Numbered from the stretch's first letter, positions 16,759 to 25,988 are shown. The stretch: 64,000 nt of DNA from Natronococcus roseus (GCF_043677095.1 NZ_JBHLJR010000003.1:434001-498000), one strand, 5' to 3'. A program made the numbers and translations. Notes: generated by a model not told the origin, from the sequence alone.

Positions 16759-16938
16759 TCACATCATGCCGAACTGCCGGAACACGCTCGAGACGAGCGC
16801 TTTCACGGCCAGACCGATTCCGACCAGAACGAGCGCCAGCCCGGCGGCGACCAGGAGACTCTCGTAGGCGATAACGGCGAGACCGACCAGCAAGAGCGCG
16901 ATACCGGCGATTCCGAGCGGACCGAGATGCCTCAGCAT
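16759..16938 (-). CDS. Small membrane protein, two TM segments
   Basis: The 59-residue product begins MLRHLGPLGIAGIALLLVG and has two adjacent hydrophobic helices separated by a short Tyr-Glu-Ser turn, then a basic/aromatic end (VFRQFGMM). It is conserved-looking haloarchaeal material of the small-membrane-protein type. Its stop lies 46 bases beyond the convergent DUF460 stop. No function can be assigned. Confidence 0.65.
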   Translation of the reverse strand: MLRHLGPLGIAGIALLLVGLAVIAYESLLVAAGLALVLVGIGLAVKALVSSVFRQFGMM

Positions 16939-17062
16939 ACGCTGGACTGGTCAGGGCAGAGAGATAAACGACGTGGTTCGTCACGGGTACAGACCAGCAA
17001 TCGGGGCGATTCGGCCGGAAAATCGATAAAGGATTAAACCGATCGAACGCGAAGCCCGCGAT

Positions 17063-17353
17063 ATGAGCGACGACGGTGACGGCGGTCGGAACGACCTTCG
17101 GATGCCCGACGACGACGAGGTGTTCGCGACCGTGACCGACATGCTCGGAGCGAACCGCGTCAAGGTACGGTGTGCCGACGGAACCGAACGGACCGCACGC
17201 ATCCCCGGAAAGATGCAAAAGCGCATCTGGATCCGCGAGGACGACGTCGTCCTCGTCGATCCCTGGGACTGGCAGGACGAGAAAGCCGACATCACCTGGC
17301 GCTACGAGAAGAGCGAGGCCGATCAGCTCCGGCGCGAAGGTCACATCCAGTAA
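17063..17353 (+). CDS. eif1A: Translation initiation factor aIF-1A
   Basis: The 96-residue protein has the S1/OB-fold sequence typical of archaeal initiation factor 1A: VFATVTDMLGANRVKVRC, then RIPGKMQKRIWIREDDVVLV and a closing WRYEKSEADQL. It binds the A site of the small ribosomal subunit during initiation. The charged N-terminal tail (about 18 residues) is usual. The sequence around 17028-17035 (GATAAAGGATTAAACC) provides a TATA-like element. The identification is secure. Confidence 0.95.
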   Translation: MSDDGDGGRNDLRMPDDDEVFATVTDMLGANRVKVRCADGTERTARIPGKMQKRIWIREDDVVLVDPWDWQDEKADITWRYEKSEADQLRREGHIQ

Positions 17354-17370
17354 CTTCGGTTTTTGCGCTT
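17354..17370 (+). terminator. Poly-T tract after aIF-1A
   Basis: A GGTTTTTGCG tract follows 10 bases after the stop. Short T runs behind genes are the usual archaeal termination signal. No hairpin is needed or seen. Confidence 0.35.
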
Positions 17371-17453
17371 CGTTCGCGTGCTCCTCGAGCGTCGCAGCGA
17401 CGGCGTCGCTTCGCTCACGTTCTTCGGGACCGACAGTCGGCAAAATAGCGGCG

Positions 17454-17735
17454 TTATCGGGCGTCGACACGGATTTCGACGGTGCCGATACCGGGCACCT
17501 CGAGCTCGGTCATCCGGCCGTGGAGTTCACGGGCCAGCGCCGGCGCTCCGAGTCGGAAGACCAGCGCCGCGGCCACAACGGCGCCGACGGCGGCGGCGAC
17601 GGTTAGCGGGTAGCTGATCGCGACGAGCAACCCCATCGCCGCGAGGACGAAGAGGAGCGCGCCGCCGATCGAACCCGACCTCGCGGTTCGGTCTCGAGTC
17701 GACTCGGCCGACTGGGGGTGGAAGTATCGCGTCAT
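17454..17735 (-). CDS. Uncharacterised small membrane protein
   Basis: The product (93 residues from the ATG at 17735) has a basic/polar N-terminus, one long hydrophobic region that probably forms two TM helices (about residues 25-65) and a soluble tail ending in GIGTVEIRVDAR. An in-frame ATG at 17759 would add eight residues. It is convergent with aIF-1A. I do not recognise the family. Confidence 0.6.
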   Translation of the reverse strand: MTRYFHPQSAESTRDRTARSGSIGGALLFVLAAMGLLVAISYPLTVAAAVGAVVAAALVFRLGAPALARELHGRMTELEVPGIGTVEIRVDAR

Positions 17736-17759
17736 GAGTGGTTTCGGTTCGAAGTACAC

Positions 17760-18140
17760 ACTCGACGCTTATAACCTTTCACCCTTCTGGTACTTTTAGA
17801 TACGTGCTATCATGTAACATTCGATGATTTCGTATCATGATGGCCTATAGAACCACGTAACGAGTACCATGGTATCCTCTCCCTGTATTTCGAAATAGTT
17901 ACAAATAGTGCCGGAACGATCATGTGGAACCGCCGATTCGGACGAACGGCGCGATCGCTCGAGGGGCTCGAGTCTCCAAACTCGAGTCGAAACGAGGGCG
18001 GAAAACGAGGTCGTAGATCCGAACGGTCGGTCGTGGCGTGGCCGACGAGCGACCGGCGATTCGGACGGGCTGCTGTGACTGCGTACCGGAGCCCCCGCGG
18101 GACGGCTCGCGATCTCGGACCCGACGTGCGGAGATCCGTC
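17760..18140. other. Intergenic region of about 380 bases, no gene
   Basis: The stretch between the small membrane gene and the aminotransferase 3' end has an AT-rich half (17760-17910). That half holds a repeated TATCATG (17808-17814 and 17833-17839) and TATA-like sequences for the leftward gene. The rest (17911-18140) is GC-rich with coding-like composition but no plausible protein, so it may be decayed coding DNA. Confidence 0.45.
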
Positions 18141-19253
18141 TCAGAGATCGGCGACGTCCTCGATGGCGTCGGTCAGCGCCTCGATGCTCTCGACGTCGTG
18201 TTCGCCCATGTGGCCGATGCGGAACGTCTTCTCCCCGAGCTGTGAGCCGTAGCCGTTCGAGAAGGCGAAATCGTACTTCTCGCTGACGGTTTCGATGGTC
18301 CCGGCGACGTCGATCCCCTGCGTGTTCTCGATACAGCTCACCGTCTGGGACTCGTAGCCCTCCTCGGGGAACATCCCGAAGTGGTCGCGGGCCCACTCGC
18401 GGGTGTACTCGGCCATTTCGTGGTGTCGCTCGTCGCGGGCCTCGTGACCCTCATCGAGCATGTGTTTCATCTGTTTGCGGTAGGCGAGCATGATCGGGAT
18501 CGCCGGCGTGGAGTGGGTCTGGCCCTTGCGGTCGTAGTAGTCGATCGTTCGCTGGAAGCCGCCGTACCACGACGCGGAGTCCGTCTCGAGTTCGCGCTCG
18601 TAGGCCTCGTCGCTGACGGCACAGATCGCCAGTCCGGGCGGCATCGCGAACGCCTTCTGGGAGGACGCGAAGATGACGTCGACGTTGTGCTCGTCGATAT
18701 CGACGTAGTCACCGCCCAGCGACGAGACGGCGTCGACGACGAAGTAGGTGTCGGGGTACTCGGCGACGACGTCGCCGATCTCCTCGATCGGGTTCCGAAC
18801 CCCGGTCGAGGACTCGTTCATCACGCAGGCGACGACGTCGTAGTCGGTGTCGCTCGTCTCCAAGGTCTCGCGGATATCCTCGGGTTTGACCGCCCGCCCC
18901 CAGTCGTACTCGAGTCGGTCGACGTTCTTTCCGAGGCGCTCGGCAACGTTGGCGTGGCGTTCGCTGAAGCTCCCGCAGGTTGCGACGAGGATGTTCTCGT
19001 CGACGAGGTTGAGCGTCGAGGCCTCCCAGAACTCGGTTCCTGAAGCGGTGAGAACGACGACGTCGTTGTCGGTGCCGAGGAACTCCTTCGTGTCCTCGAC
19101 GACGGTCGTATAGAGGTCGGTCATCCGGTCCATCCGGTGGCCGAACATCGGCTCGGACATCGCCTCGATGACGTCCTCACGCACCTCGGTCGGACCGGGA
19201 ATGTACAGCGTCTTGTCGGGATAGTCGTCTCCGTATTCGCGTTTTTCGGTCAC
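18141..19253 (-). CDS. Alanine-glyoxylate-type class V aminotransferase (PLP)
   Basis: The 370-residue protein begins TEKREYG from a GTG at 19253; the frame is open further upstream, but that part is basic and not conserved. It has the class V aminotransferase pattern: LYIPGPTEV at the start, LTASGTEFWEAS, FVVDAVSSLGG and the PLP-binding lysine in FASSQKAFAMPPG. Relatives are serine-pyruvate, alanine-glyoxylate or phosphoserine-type aminotransferases. Because haloarchaea lack a recognised SerC and serA/serB lie nearby (26.4-32 kb), a role in serine or glycine metabolism is possible, but that is inference. Confidence 0.88.
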   Translation of the reverse strand: MTEKREYGDDYPDKTLYIPGPTEVREDVIEAMSEPMFGHRMDRMTDLYTTVVEDTKEFLGTDNDVVVLTASGTEFWEASTLNLVDENILVATCGSFSERHANVAERLGKNVDRLEYDWGRAVKPEDIRETLETSDTDYDVVACVMNESSTGVRNPIEEIGDVVAEYPDTYFVVDAVSSLGGDYVDIDEHNVDVIFASSQKAFAMPPGLAICAVSDEAYERELETDSASWYGGFQRTIDYYDRKGQTHSTPAIPIMLAYRKQMKHMLDEGHEARDERHHEMAEYTREWARDHFGMFPEEGYESQTVSCIENTQGIDVAGTIETVSEKYDFAFSNGYGSQLGEKTFRIGHMGEHDVESIEALTDAIEDVADL

Positions 19254-19390
19254 GTAACCACCTGAGTACGGTCCACTGGGTCGCGAGGCGGTATGGTAGT
19301 TGTGGATGGCACAGGACCGGAACCGTCGTCGTCGGTCCGGACCGAACGGGGCGGCCGTCGCCTCGACGACGGTCCGTCCGACGCGTCGTC

Positions 19391-19660
19391 TCACTCGTCG
19401 ACCCAGCCGTAATCCGGCGTCTCGTCGTCCGCAAGATCGTCGGCTCGGTTCCGATCGGCGTCGGCAGCGGCAGCGCCGTCCGTCGGCGAGCGGTCGCAGT
19501 ACTCACAGCGGTCGGCGTCGACCGCCATGCGAGCGCCACAGTTCGGGCAGTTCGTCTTCGGCTCCGCCGCGGTTTCGTCACCGCCGACCGTCTCGAGGAC
19601 GCGGTCGAACTCCGCGTAGAAGAGCACCAGTTCGATCAGTCCGAACGCCGTGACGAACAC
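19391..19660 (-). CDS. Small zinc-ribbon protein with N-terminal hydrophobic segment
   Basis: The 89-residue product from the GTG at 19660 has a hydrophobic N-terminus (about residues 2-16), a zinc ribbon CPNCG...CEYCD (about 38-56) and a strongly acidic tail. The combination suggests a membrane-associated zinc-ribbon protein of unknown role. The start is the only plausible one in the frame. Confidence 0.6.
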   Translation of the reverse strand: MFVTAFGLIELVLFYAEFDRVLETVGGDETAAEPKTNCPNCGARMAVDADRCEYCDRSPTDGAAAADADRNRADDLADDETPDYGWVDE

Positions 19661-19787
19661 GGCCGTTCCGAGGTCGTCGACGTCCGAACCGACGAGCGTA
19701 CCGGTGGGAACAGCGGTCGTCGTGCGACCCGATCGCTCGACCTGCAGTGCACGTCTTGTCGTCCGCCGAACGGACGATCGCCGCCGA

Positions 19788-20813
19788 TCAGTCCGCCGAC
19801 CGCGCCTGGCCGGCGTAGCTGTCGGTACCCGCGACGTAGACGTTGCCGTCGACGACGATGTCGCCGGCCCTGGCCGCCGCGGCCGCGGGTCGGGTCGGGC
19901 CGTAGCCGACCACGGGGGCGCCGAGCCTCCAGAGCGCGCCGATCTTACAGAGCGCGAAGCCGGCGATGATCAGCGCGAAGCCGGCGATCGTCGCGAGCGT
20001 GATCGTCTCGCCGAGCAGCGCCCAGCCGACGAGCGCCGCGATGACGGGCGAGGCGTAGTTGACGAGGCTGAGCTCGCTCGCGCCGACGCGCTCGAGCAGG
20101 ACGAAGTACGCAAGGAAGCCGCCCGCGGTGGAGACGACCGCGAGGTACGCGAGCGCCGCGGTCGTCTCGGCCGTCAGCGCCGCACGGAGTCCGGCCGCGC
20201 TCTCGCCGGGGTGGGCGAAACTCAGCGTGTGAAGCATGGCGGCGCCGACGGCCATCGCCCATGTCTGGAGCGGGAGCAGCGGGAGCGTCCCTCGAGTGCG
20301 TTCGGTCAGCACTGAGCCGATCGCGAACACGAGCGCTGAGCCGAACAGGAGGGCGACGCCGACGACCTGTCCGTCGATGGAGCCACCCGAAAGCGCAATC
20401 ATGATGACGCCGGCTAGTCCGAGCCCGAGCCCGACGACCGCCGGCGCTCGGATCCGCTCGCGGGGTAACAACGCCAGCGCGAGCGGGGGCGTCACGATCG
20501 GTGTCAGGCTGAGCACGATCGCCGCGACCGCGCTCGAGACGTACGACTGACCGAGGAACATGAGCCCGTAGTGGCCGCCGACGATGAGTCCGCCGGAGAT
20601 GATGATCGTAACCCAGTCCGCCCTGGTTCGCGGTCGCCACTCGTAGCCGAGCGCGGCGATGGCCGCGACGAACAGGAGGACCGCGCCGTCGAGTCGGAGC
20701 GCGGCGAAGAGGATCGGCGGCAGCGTCTCCAGGCCGACCTCGACCGCGCCGAAGGCGGTCCCCCAGGCGACCGCGAGCGCAACGAAGAGGAAGATATCTC
20801 GCTGTGAAGTCAT
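19788..20813 (-). CDS. DMT-superfamily (EamA) transporter
   Basis: The 341-residue protein has ten hydrophobic helices in two EamA repeats (about residues 5-135 and 150-280). It has the typical first-helix pattern AWGTAFGAVEVGL and the late LGETITLATIAGFALIIAGF. EamA carriers export metabolites or amino acids. A soluble tail of about 50 residues follows the last helix. The gene is single, with an AT-rich promoter beyond 20813. The substrate cannot be told from the sequence. Confidence 0.85.
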   Translation of the reverse strand: MTSQRDIFLFVALAVAWGTAFGAVEVGLETLPPILFAALRLDGAVLLFVAAIAALGYEWRPRTRADWVTIIISGGLIVGGHYGLMFLGQSYVSSAVAAIVLSLTPIVTPPLALALLPRERIRAPAVVGLGLGLAGVIMIALSGGSIDGQVVGVALLFGSALVFAIGSVLTERTRGTLPLLPLQTWAMAVGAAMLHTLSFAHPGESAAGLRAALTAETTAALAYLAVVSTAGGFLAYFVLLERVGASELSLVNYASPVIAALVGWALLGETITLATIAGFALIIAGFALCKIGALWRLGAPVVGYGPTRPAAAAARAGDIVVDGNVYVAGTDSYAGQARSAD

Positions 20814-21197
20814 TTTAACACGAAACGGCCTGGGGGGATTTGTATTTTGATATCTGGCAGTAGAGTGGTGCTACGTACCGAATTCGGGGAGAGTTGCTAG
20901 CTATGAACACGGGAAGAACAGTGTATGTTAGTAACTGAGACGGAACGAATTTCCGGCACGAACGCTGGCGTCCTCGAGTCGCGGTACGCGATCGATCCGG
21001 CGGGTGAGCCGACGGCCGTCCCGCCGATCAGTCCGATACGTTTCAGTGTGAAAGGAACGCACGTGGCTGGCTCGCTCTTCGAGAGCCGTGAGAAACTCCT
21101 GGTCCCGTCACACTCGTCGCGCGGTCGCTCGAGGGAGCTGCCGCTTTAGGTCGTGGGCGCCGCAAAAATGGGTGAATCGTCGTGCGGGGCGAGCGAG
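20814..21197. other. Intergenic region of about 380 bases, no gene recognised
   Basis: The first 100 bases are AT-rich (TTTGTATTTTGATATC) and should hold the leftward promoter of the EamA gene. The rest shows only a short rightward open frame (20925-21149) without resemblance to known proteins, so I do not call it a gene. Confidence 0.45.
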
Positions 21198-21908
21198 TTA
21201 CTCGTCGTCTTCGTCGTCGATGAGGTCGTCGTCGTCCTCACCGTTGTCTTCGTCGTCGGCGCCGTTCTCGTCGTCGACACCGTTTTCTTCGTCGTCGGCG
21301 CCGTTCTCCTCATCGTCGGCACCGTTCTCGTCGTCAGCGCCGTTCTCTTCGTCGTCGGCGCCGTTCTCCTCGTCGTCGGCGCCGTTCTCCTCGTCGTCAG
21401 CGCCGTTCTCGCCTTCCTCGATCTCGAAGGCGCCGCGCATCGCGTTCTCGTGGGGACGGCAGACGTACTCGGCCATATCATCGCTGGCCTCGAACTCGAG
21501 GAACTGGTCGTCGCCGCCTTCCTCGTCCTGGTCGGTCTCGTAGTCGTCGACGACGTCGTCGTCCTCGTCGACGATCTCGATGTTGTGGGCCGTACCGTCG
21601 CCCTCTTCCCAGCCGATCTCGTACTCCTCGCCTTCTTCGAGGATCAGCGTGGGGTTCTCCTCGCCGTCGATGTCCTCGGGCTCCTCGCCTTCCCAGCCGG
21701 CGGAGTCGCCGTAGAGGACGATGCGCTCGCCGGGCTCGATCTCGACGCCGTCGCCGTCGGCGCCGTTCTCGCCGTTCTCGCCGTTCTCGTCGTCGCCGTT
21801 CTCGTCGTCGTCGCCGTTGTCACCACAGCCTGCAACGAGCGTCGTCGCAGCCGCAGCACCCGTGACCTTCATCGCGGTCCGTCGCGAAATGCCGTTATCT
21901 CGTGTCAT
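21198..21908 (-). CDS. Halocyanin-like blue copper lipoprotein with acidic repeat tail
   Basis: I chose the ATG at 21908, giving 236 residues that start with a Tat signal (SRRTAMKVTGAAAATTLVAGC) ending in a lipobox Cys, so the protein is lipid-anchored outside the cell. The cupredoxin domain follows an acidic linker and has the copper ligands His in TAHNIEI, Cys and His in YVCRPHENAM, and Met. It should carry electrons at low to moderate potential, like halocyanin. The last third is a tandem ENGADDE repeat (21246-21411) that is almost wholly acidic. Confidence 0.88.
   Translation of the reverse strand: MTRDNGISRRTAMKVTGAAAATTLVAGCGDNGDDDENGDDENGENGENGADGDGVEIEPGERIVLYGDSAGWEGEEPEDIDGEENPTLILEEGEEYEIGWEEGDGTAHNIEIVDEDDDVVDDYETDQDEEGGDDQFLEFEASDDMAEYVCRPHENAMRGAFEIEEGENGADDEENGADDEENGADDEENGADDENGADDEENGADDEENGVDDENGADDEDNGEDDDDLIDDEDDE
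21246..21411 (-). repeat. Tandem ENGADDE-coding repeat in the copper protein tail
   Basis: Eight units of six to eight codons (mostly ENGADDE) follow one another, with synonymous differences between units. The unit structure (mainly 21 and 18 nt) is prone to slippage, so length variation between strains is expected. Confidence 0.8.
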
Positions 21909-22035
21909 CACCGATGGGTTGGAACCGAGTACATAAAAATGGCAACCCTCCATCCGAGCGTCGCCATGGGGTCTCATACCACGGTTTACGGTAATATCGG
22001 CTGGACTGATTTATGCTCGAAATCAAAGATGTCCG

Positions 22036-23352
22036 TCAGTCGTCGCTACCGTCGCTCGCACGAAACGGCTCGCTGCGATCGACCGACAGTCGCAAGAAGA
22101 GGGGAACGGCGACGAGCGCGATCAGGATCTCGAGGCCGCCGACGGCGAGAAACGCCGAGCCGTAGCCGTAGCTGCCGGCAACGGTCCCGCCGATCAGGAA
22201 TCCGCCGAGAAAGCCGAGACTCCCGGCGAGGTTGAAGCCGGCCATCGCGATTCCGCGCTCGCGCTCGTGTGCGATATCGGTAACCAGCGCCATCGTCGCC
22301 GGCGAGACCAGCGCGCCGAGGACGCCGACAGCGACCATCGCGGCGGCGGCGGTCGCGACCGTCGGCGCGGCGCCGACCGCGAGGATTCCGACGCCGTAAC
22401 ACAGCGAACCGACGACGATCGGGATCGTTCGACCGATCCGATCCGAGAGCACACCCATCGGGTACTGCAGCAGGGCGAAGGGAGCGAAGAAACACGCGAG
22501 CATGAGCCCGGTCGTCCCGGGGCCCAGCCCGAACGCGTCCTGGAAGTACAGCGTCCCGACGAGCGCGAAGAAGCCGGCCGTCAGCCGATCGACGAACCCG
22601 AACGCGTAGGGGATCGTCAGGGTCGGTCGCCGGCGAACGCCCTCGACGAGGGCTCGAGCGGATCGTCGACCTCCGCCGGTTCTGTCGGGGGCGAACGAGA
22701 CCAGCGCGCCGACACAGACCAGCAGGGCGGACGCGACGACCAGCGGCGCCAGCGGGTTGAGTTCCGTCAGCTGTCCGCCGACTGGAGCGCCGAGGGCGGC
22801 TCCGAGCCCGATCGCGATCCCGGCCGCGCCCATGTTCCGTCCGTGACCCCCCTCGAGGTCCATCAGCATCGTCATCGTCAGCGAGAACGCGCCGATCGTC
22901 ATCGCTCCCTGGAAGAGTCGCAGGACGAGCACGCCCTCGAACGGAACGTCTCCGAGGAGGGGGGCGGCGGCGAGGGCGGCGTAGCCGACCGCGCCGGCCA
23001 GCGCGCCGGCGACGATGAAGGGACGGCGACGGCCCGCCGCGTCGCTCGCGAGCCCCCAGACCCCGACGAAGGCGACGTAGGCCGCGAACTCGCTCACCAG
23101 AAACCACATGCTCGCGTCCAGCGCGGTCTCGGCGAACGGCGAGGCCGTCGCCTCGGCGCCGAGCGTCTCGACGAGCGTCGCGACGCCGGGGTAGAGCAAC
23201 AGCTGTGAGAACAGCACCGCGAAGACGACCGCCGCGAGGAGGATTCGATCGCGGTCACTCGAGTGCACGACCGCCGGTTCGCGCTCGTCGCCTAAGAAGC
23301 CGTTCGTCCGGACCGCTTCGGCCCTGCGGTTTTTGCCGTTACTGGGACGCAT
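22036..23352 (-). CDS. MFS transporter
   Basis: The 438-residue protein from the ATG at 23352 has about twelve TM helices. The MFS loop motif is visible as GLASDAAGRRRPFIVAG between helices 2 and 3 and is repeated as GVLSDRIGRTIPIVVG in the second half. It resembles multidrug or sugar efflux carriers. The start is 29 bases from the divergent metY start at 23382, so the two promoters must overlap, and both transcripts are probably leaderless. The substrate is unknown. Confidence 0.85.
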   Translation of the reverse strand: MRPSNGKNRRAEAVRTNGFLGDEREPAVVHSSDRDRILLAAVVFAVLFSQLLLYPGVATLVETLGAEATASPFAETALDASMWFLVSEFAAYVAFVGVWGLASDAAGRRRPFIVAGALAGAVGYAALAAAPLLGDVPFEGVLVLRLFQGAMTIGAFSLTMTMLMDLEGGHGRNMGAAGIAIGLGAALGAPVGGQLTELNPLAPLVVASALLVCVGALVSFAPDRTGGGRRSARALVEGVRRRPTLTIPYAFGFVDRLTAGFFALVGTLYFQDAFGLGPGTTGLMLACFFAPFALLQYPMGVLSDRIGRTIPIVVGSLCYGVGILAVGAAPTVATAAAAMVAVGVLGALVSPATMALVTDIAHERERGIAMAGFNLAGSLGFLGGFLIGGTVAGSYGYGSAFLAVGGLEILIALVAVPLFLRLSVDRSEPFRASDGSDD

Positions 23353-23381
23353 ATGAACGTGGAGAAGTATGCGTACTAAAC

Positions 23382-24722
23382 ATGAGTGACGACGCGAGCG
23401 ACGGGCGCAGCGATCGGGAGGGCTGTCGATTCGGGACGCGGAGCGTCCACGCCGGCCAGTCGGCGGATCCCGCGACGGGCGCGATGGCACCGCCGCTCTA
23501 CCAGACGACCTCTTACGTTTTCGACGACGCCGACGCCGCCGCGGAGCTGTACGCCCTCGAGGGGGAGGGGTACATCTACTCGCGGATCGCCAACCCCACG
23601 GTACGAGTACTCGAGGACCGTCTGACCTCGCTGGAGGGCGGGGCGGGCGCGGTCGCGACCGGCAGCGGGATGGCCGCGCTCGACTCGGCGGTGTTGATCC
23701 TCGCCGAGGCGGGCGACAACGTGGTCTGCTCGACGGACACCTACGGCGGGACGACGGCGTACTTCTCGAAGACCGCCACTCGCCGGGACATCGAGACCAG
23801 GTTCGTCTCGACGCTCGAGTACGAGGCCTACGAGGCGGCGATCGACGAGGATACCGCGTTCGTCCACGTCGAGACGGTCGGCAACCCCTCGCTGGTGACG
23901 CCCGACTTCGAGCGCGTCGCCGAGATCGCCCACGACCACGGCGTCCCGCTCGTGGTCGACAACACGTTCGCGACGCCCGCGCTGTGTCGACCGCTCGAGC
24001 ACGGCGCCGACGTCGTCTGGGAGTCGACGACGAAGTGGCTCCACGGCTCCGGAACGACGGTCGGCGGGATCCTCGTCGACGGTGGCTCCTTCCCCTGGGG
24101 GGAACACGGCTACGACGAGATCGCCGGTCAGAACCACGCCTACCACGACGTCGACTTCTCGCGGGACTTTCCGGAGGCCCCCTTCGCCGCGGCCGCGCGC
24201 TATCGCTCGCTGCGCAGCCTCGGCAACCAGCAGTCGCCGTTCGACGCCTGGCAGACCCTGCAGGGCCTCGAGAGCCTCCCCCTCCGGGTCGAGAAACACT
24301 GTGAGAACGCGGCGATCGTCGCCGACTACCTGAACGAACACGAGGACGTCGCCTGGGTCACCTACCCCGGACTGGAGTCCCATCCGACTCACGACAACGC
24401 ATCCCAGTATCTCTCCGATTACGGCGGGATGATCGCGTTCGGGCTCGAGGGCGCGGGCGAGCGCGGCGGGTACGAGGCGGGCAAGACGTTCTGCGAGAAC
24501 GTCGAGGTTGCCCAGTTCCTCGCGAACATCGGCGACGCGAAGACGCTGGTCATTCATCCCGCGAGTACGACCCACGGTCAGCTCACCCCCGAGGAACAGG
24601 AGGAGGCCGGCGTCACGCCGGATCTCGTCCGGATGTCCGTCGGGATCGAGGACCCCGCGGACATCCTCGCGGATCTCGAGGGAGCGATCGACGAAGCTAC
24701 ACGCGCGGCTCGCGAGGGGTAA
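23382..24722 (+). CDS. metY: O-acetylhomoserine sulfhydrylase (Cys/Met PLP enzyme)
   Basis: The 446-residue protein is a Cys/Met-metabolism PLP enzyme. It has an N-terminal FGTRSVHAGQ, the PLP lysine in ESTTKWLHGSGTTVGG, and a C-terminal LGDAKTLVIHPASTTH-type segment (here IGDAKTLVIHPASTTHGQL) characteristic of O-acetylhomoserine sulfhydrylase rather than cystathionine synthase. It makes homocysteine from O-acetylhomoserine and sulfide. metX follows after three bases, giving the substrate-making enzyme in the same operon. Confidence 0.92.
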   Translation: MSDDASDGRSDREGCRFGTRSVHAGQSADPATGAMAPPLYQTTSYVFDDADAAAELYALEGEGYIYSRIANPTVRVLEDRLTSLEGGAGAVATGSGMAALDSAVLILAEAGDNVVCSTDTYGGTTAYFSKTATRRDIETRFVSTLEYEAYEAAIDEDTAFVHVETVGNPSLVTPDFERVAEIAHDHGVPLVVDNTFATPALCRPLEHGADVVWESTTKWLHGSGTTVGGILVDGGSFPWGEHGYDEIAGQNHAYHDVDFSRDFPEAPFAAAARYRSLRSLGNQQSPFDAWQTLQGLESLPLRVEKHCENAAIVADYLNEHEDVAWVTYPGLESHPTHDNASQYLSDYGGMIAFGLEGAGERGGYEAGKTFCENVEVAQFLANIGDAKTLVIHPASTTHGQLTPEEQEEAGVTPDLVRMSVGIEDPADILADLEGAIDEATRAAREG

Positions 24723-24725
24723 CCC

Positions 24726-25934
24726 GTGACGACGAAGGAGACGATCGACCTCGGCGAGTTCCAGTTCCAGTCGGGGGAGTCGATCCCGAGCCTCGAGGTC
24801 GCCTACGAGACGTACGGCGAGTTCGAGGGGGACAACGCAGTGTTGATCTGCCACGCCCTGACCGGCAGCGCACACGTTGCCCGTCGCCCCGACGCCGGCG
24901 ACGGGACCGCGGGCCAGGCCCGTGCCTGGTGGGGCGACGTCGTCGGTCCCGGGAAGGCGATCGACACCACCGAGTACTACGTCGTCTGTGCGAACGCGCC
25001 GGGCTCGTGTTACGGGACGACGGGTCCCTCGAGCACGAACCCCGAGACGGGGGAGCCGTACGGGACCGACTTTCCGCCCGTGACGATCGGGGACTGGACC
25101 CGCGCCCAGCGACGGCTGCTCGACGAACTCGGCGTCGGCCGGCTCCACGCCGTCGTCGGCGGCAGCGTCGGCGGGATGAACGTGCTCGACTGGCTGCGCC
25201 GCTACCCCGACGACGTCGAGCGGGCCGCGGGGGTCGCCACGGCCGCCAGGCTCGACGCCCAGTGTCTCGCGCTCGACACCGTCGCCCGCCGGGCGATCAC
25301 GAGCGATCCGAACTGGAACGGCGGTCACTACTACGGCGGGGCGGAGCCCGAGGAGGGACTGGCCCGCGCCCGGCAGATCGGCCACATCATGTACCTCTCG
25401 AAGACCTCGATGGCCCGGAAGTTCGGCCGCCGATCGGCCGGCCGCGAGACGGTCCAGGAGACCCCGCCCGACCCCGCGGCCGCCTTCTTCCCCTACCGCG
25501 AGGTCGAGTCCTACCTCGACTATCAGGCCGAGAAGTTCACCGATCGCTTCGACGCCAACAGCTACCTCTACCTGACGCGGGCGATGGACGACTTCGATCT
25601 CTCGGCCGGCTACGAGTCCGACGCCGACGCGCTGGCGGCGTTCGAGGGCGAGTTGCTCCTCCTCTCGTTTACCGGCGACTGGCACTTTACCGTCGAGCAG
25701 GCGGAGGTCGTCGCCGAGGCCGCCCGCGATGCCGACGTCAACGTCGCCCACCACGTTGTCGACTCCGACCACGGCCACGACGCCTTCCTCGTCGAACCCG
25801 AGAAGGTCGGGCCGCCGCTGTCGGAACTGCTCGAGACGGGCCTGTCCGGACGGACGATCACGGACACGAATCCCGAAATCGAGGACGAGAACGACTCGTT
25901 CGCGCCCGTGCACACGAGCCTCTTTTCGAAGTAA
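24726..25934 (+). CDS. metX: Homoserine O-acetyltransferase
   Basis: The 402-residue alpha/beta-hydrolase-fold protein has the nucleophile elbow GGSVGGM (Ser), the Asp in FTGDWHF and the His in DHGHDAFL. The RYPDDVERA region typical of MetX is also present. It acetylates homoserine with acetyl-CoA, the committed step feeding MetY. The start is GTG at 24726, three bases after the metY stop, with a purine-rich GAGGGG just upstream inside metY as a possible ribosome-binding site. The operon order metY-metX is common in haloarchaea. Confidence 0.93.
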   Translation: MTTKETIDLGEFQFQSGESIPSLEVAYETYGEFEGDNAVLICHALTGSAHVARRPDAGDGTAGQARAWWGDVVGPGKAIDTTEYYVVCANAPGSCYGTTGPSSTNPETGEPYGTDFPPVTIGDWTRAQRRLLDELGVGRLHAVVGGSVGGMNVLDWLRRYPDDVERAAGVATAARLDAQCLALDTVARRAITSDPNWNGGHYYGGAEPEEGLARARQIGHIMYLSKTSMARKFGRRSAGRETVQETPPDPAAAFFPYREVESYLDYQAEKFTDRFDANSYLYLTRAMDDFDLSAGYESDADALAAFEGELLLLSFTGDWHFTVEQAEVVAEAARDADVNVAHHVVDSDHGHDAFLVEPEKVGPPLSELLETGLSGRTITDTNPEIEDENDSFAPVHTSLFSK

Positions 25935-25988
25935 CGGCGTCCTCGCAGTAATCGGTCGTTTCGCGCGTCGGACCGGGACTCAGCCTCG

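Noticed and set aside
20925..21149. Possible 74-residue gene
   Set aside because: No known similarity, no clear promoter and a composition unlike neighbouring proteins.
21246..21411. CRISPR-like regular repeats
   Set aside because: The repeats are in frame, code for ENGADDE and have no unique spacers.
23376..25913. Leftward open frame of 845 codons opposite metY-metX
   Set aside because: It is antisense to two clearly functional genes, and its translation shows no conserved motif.
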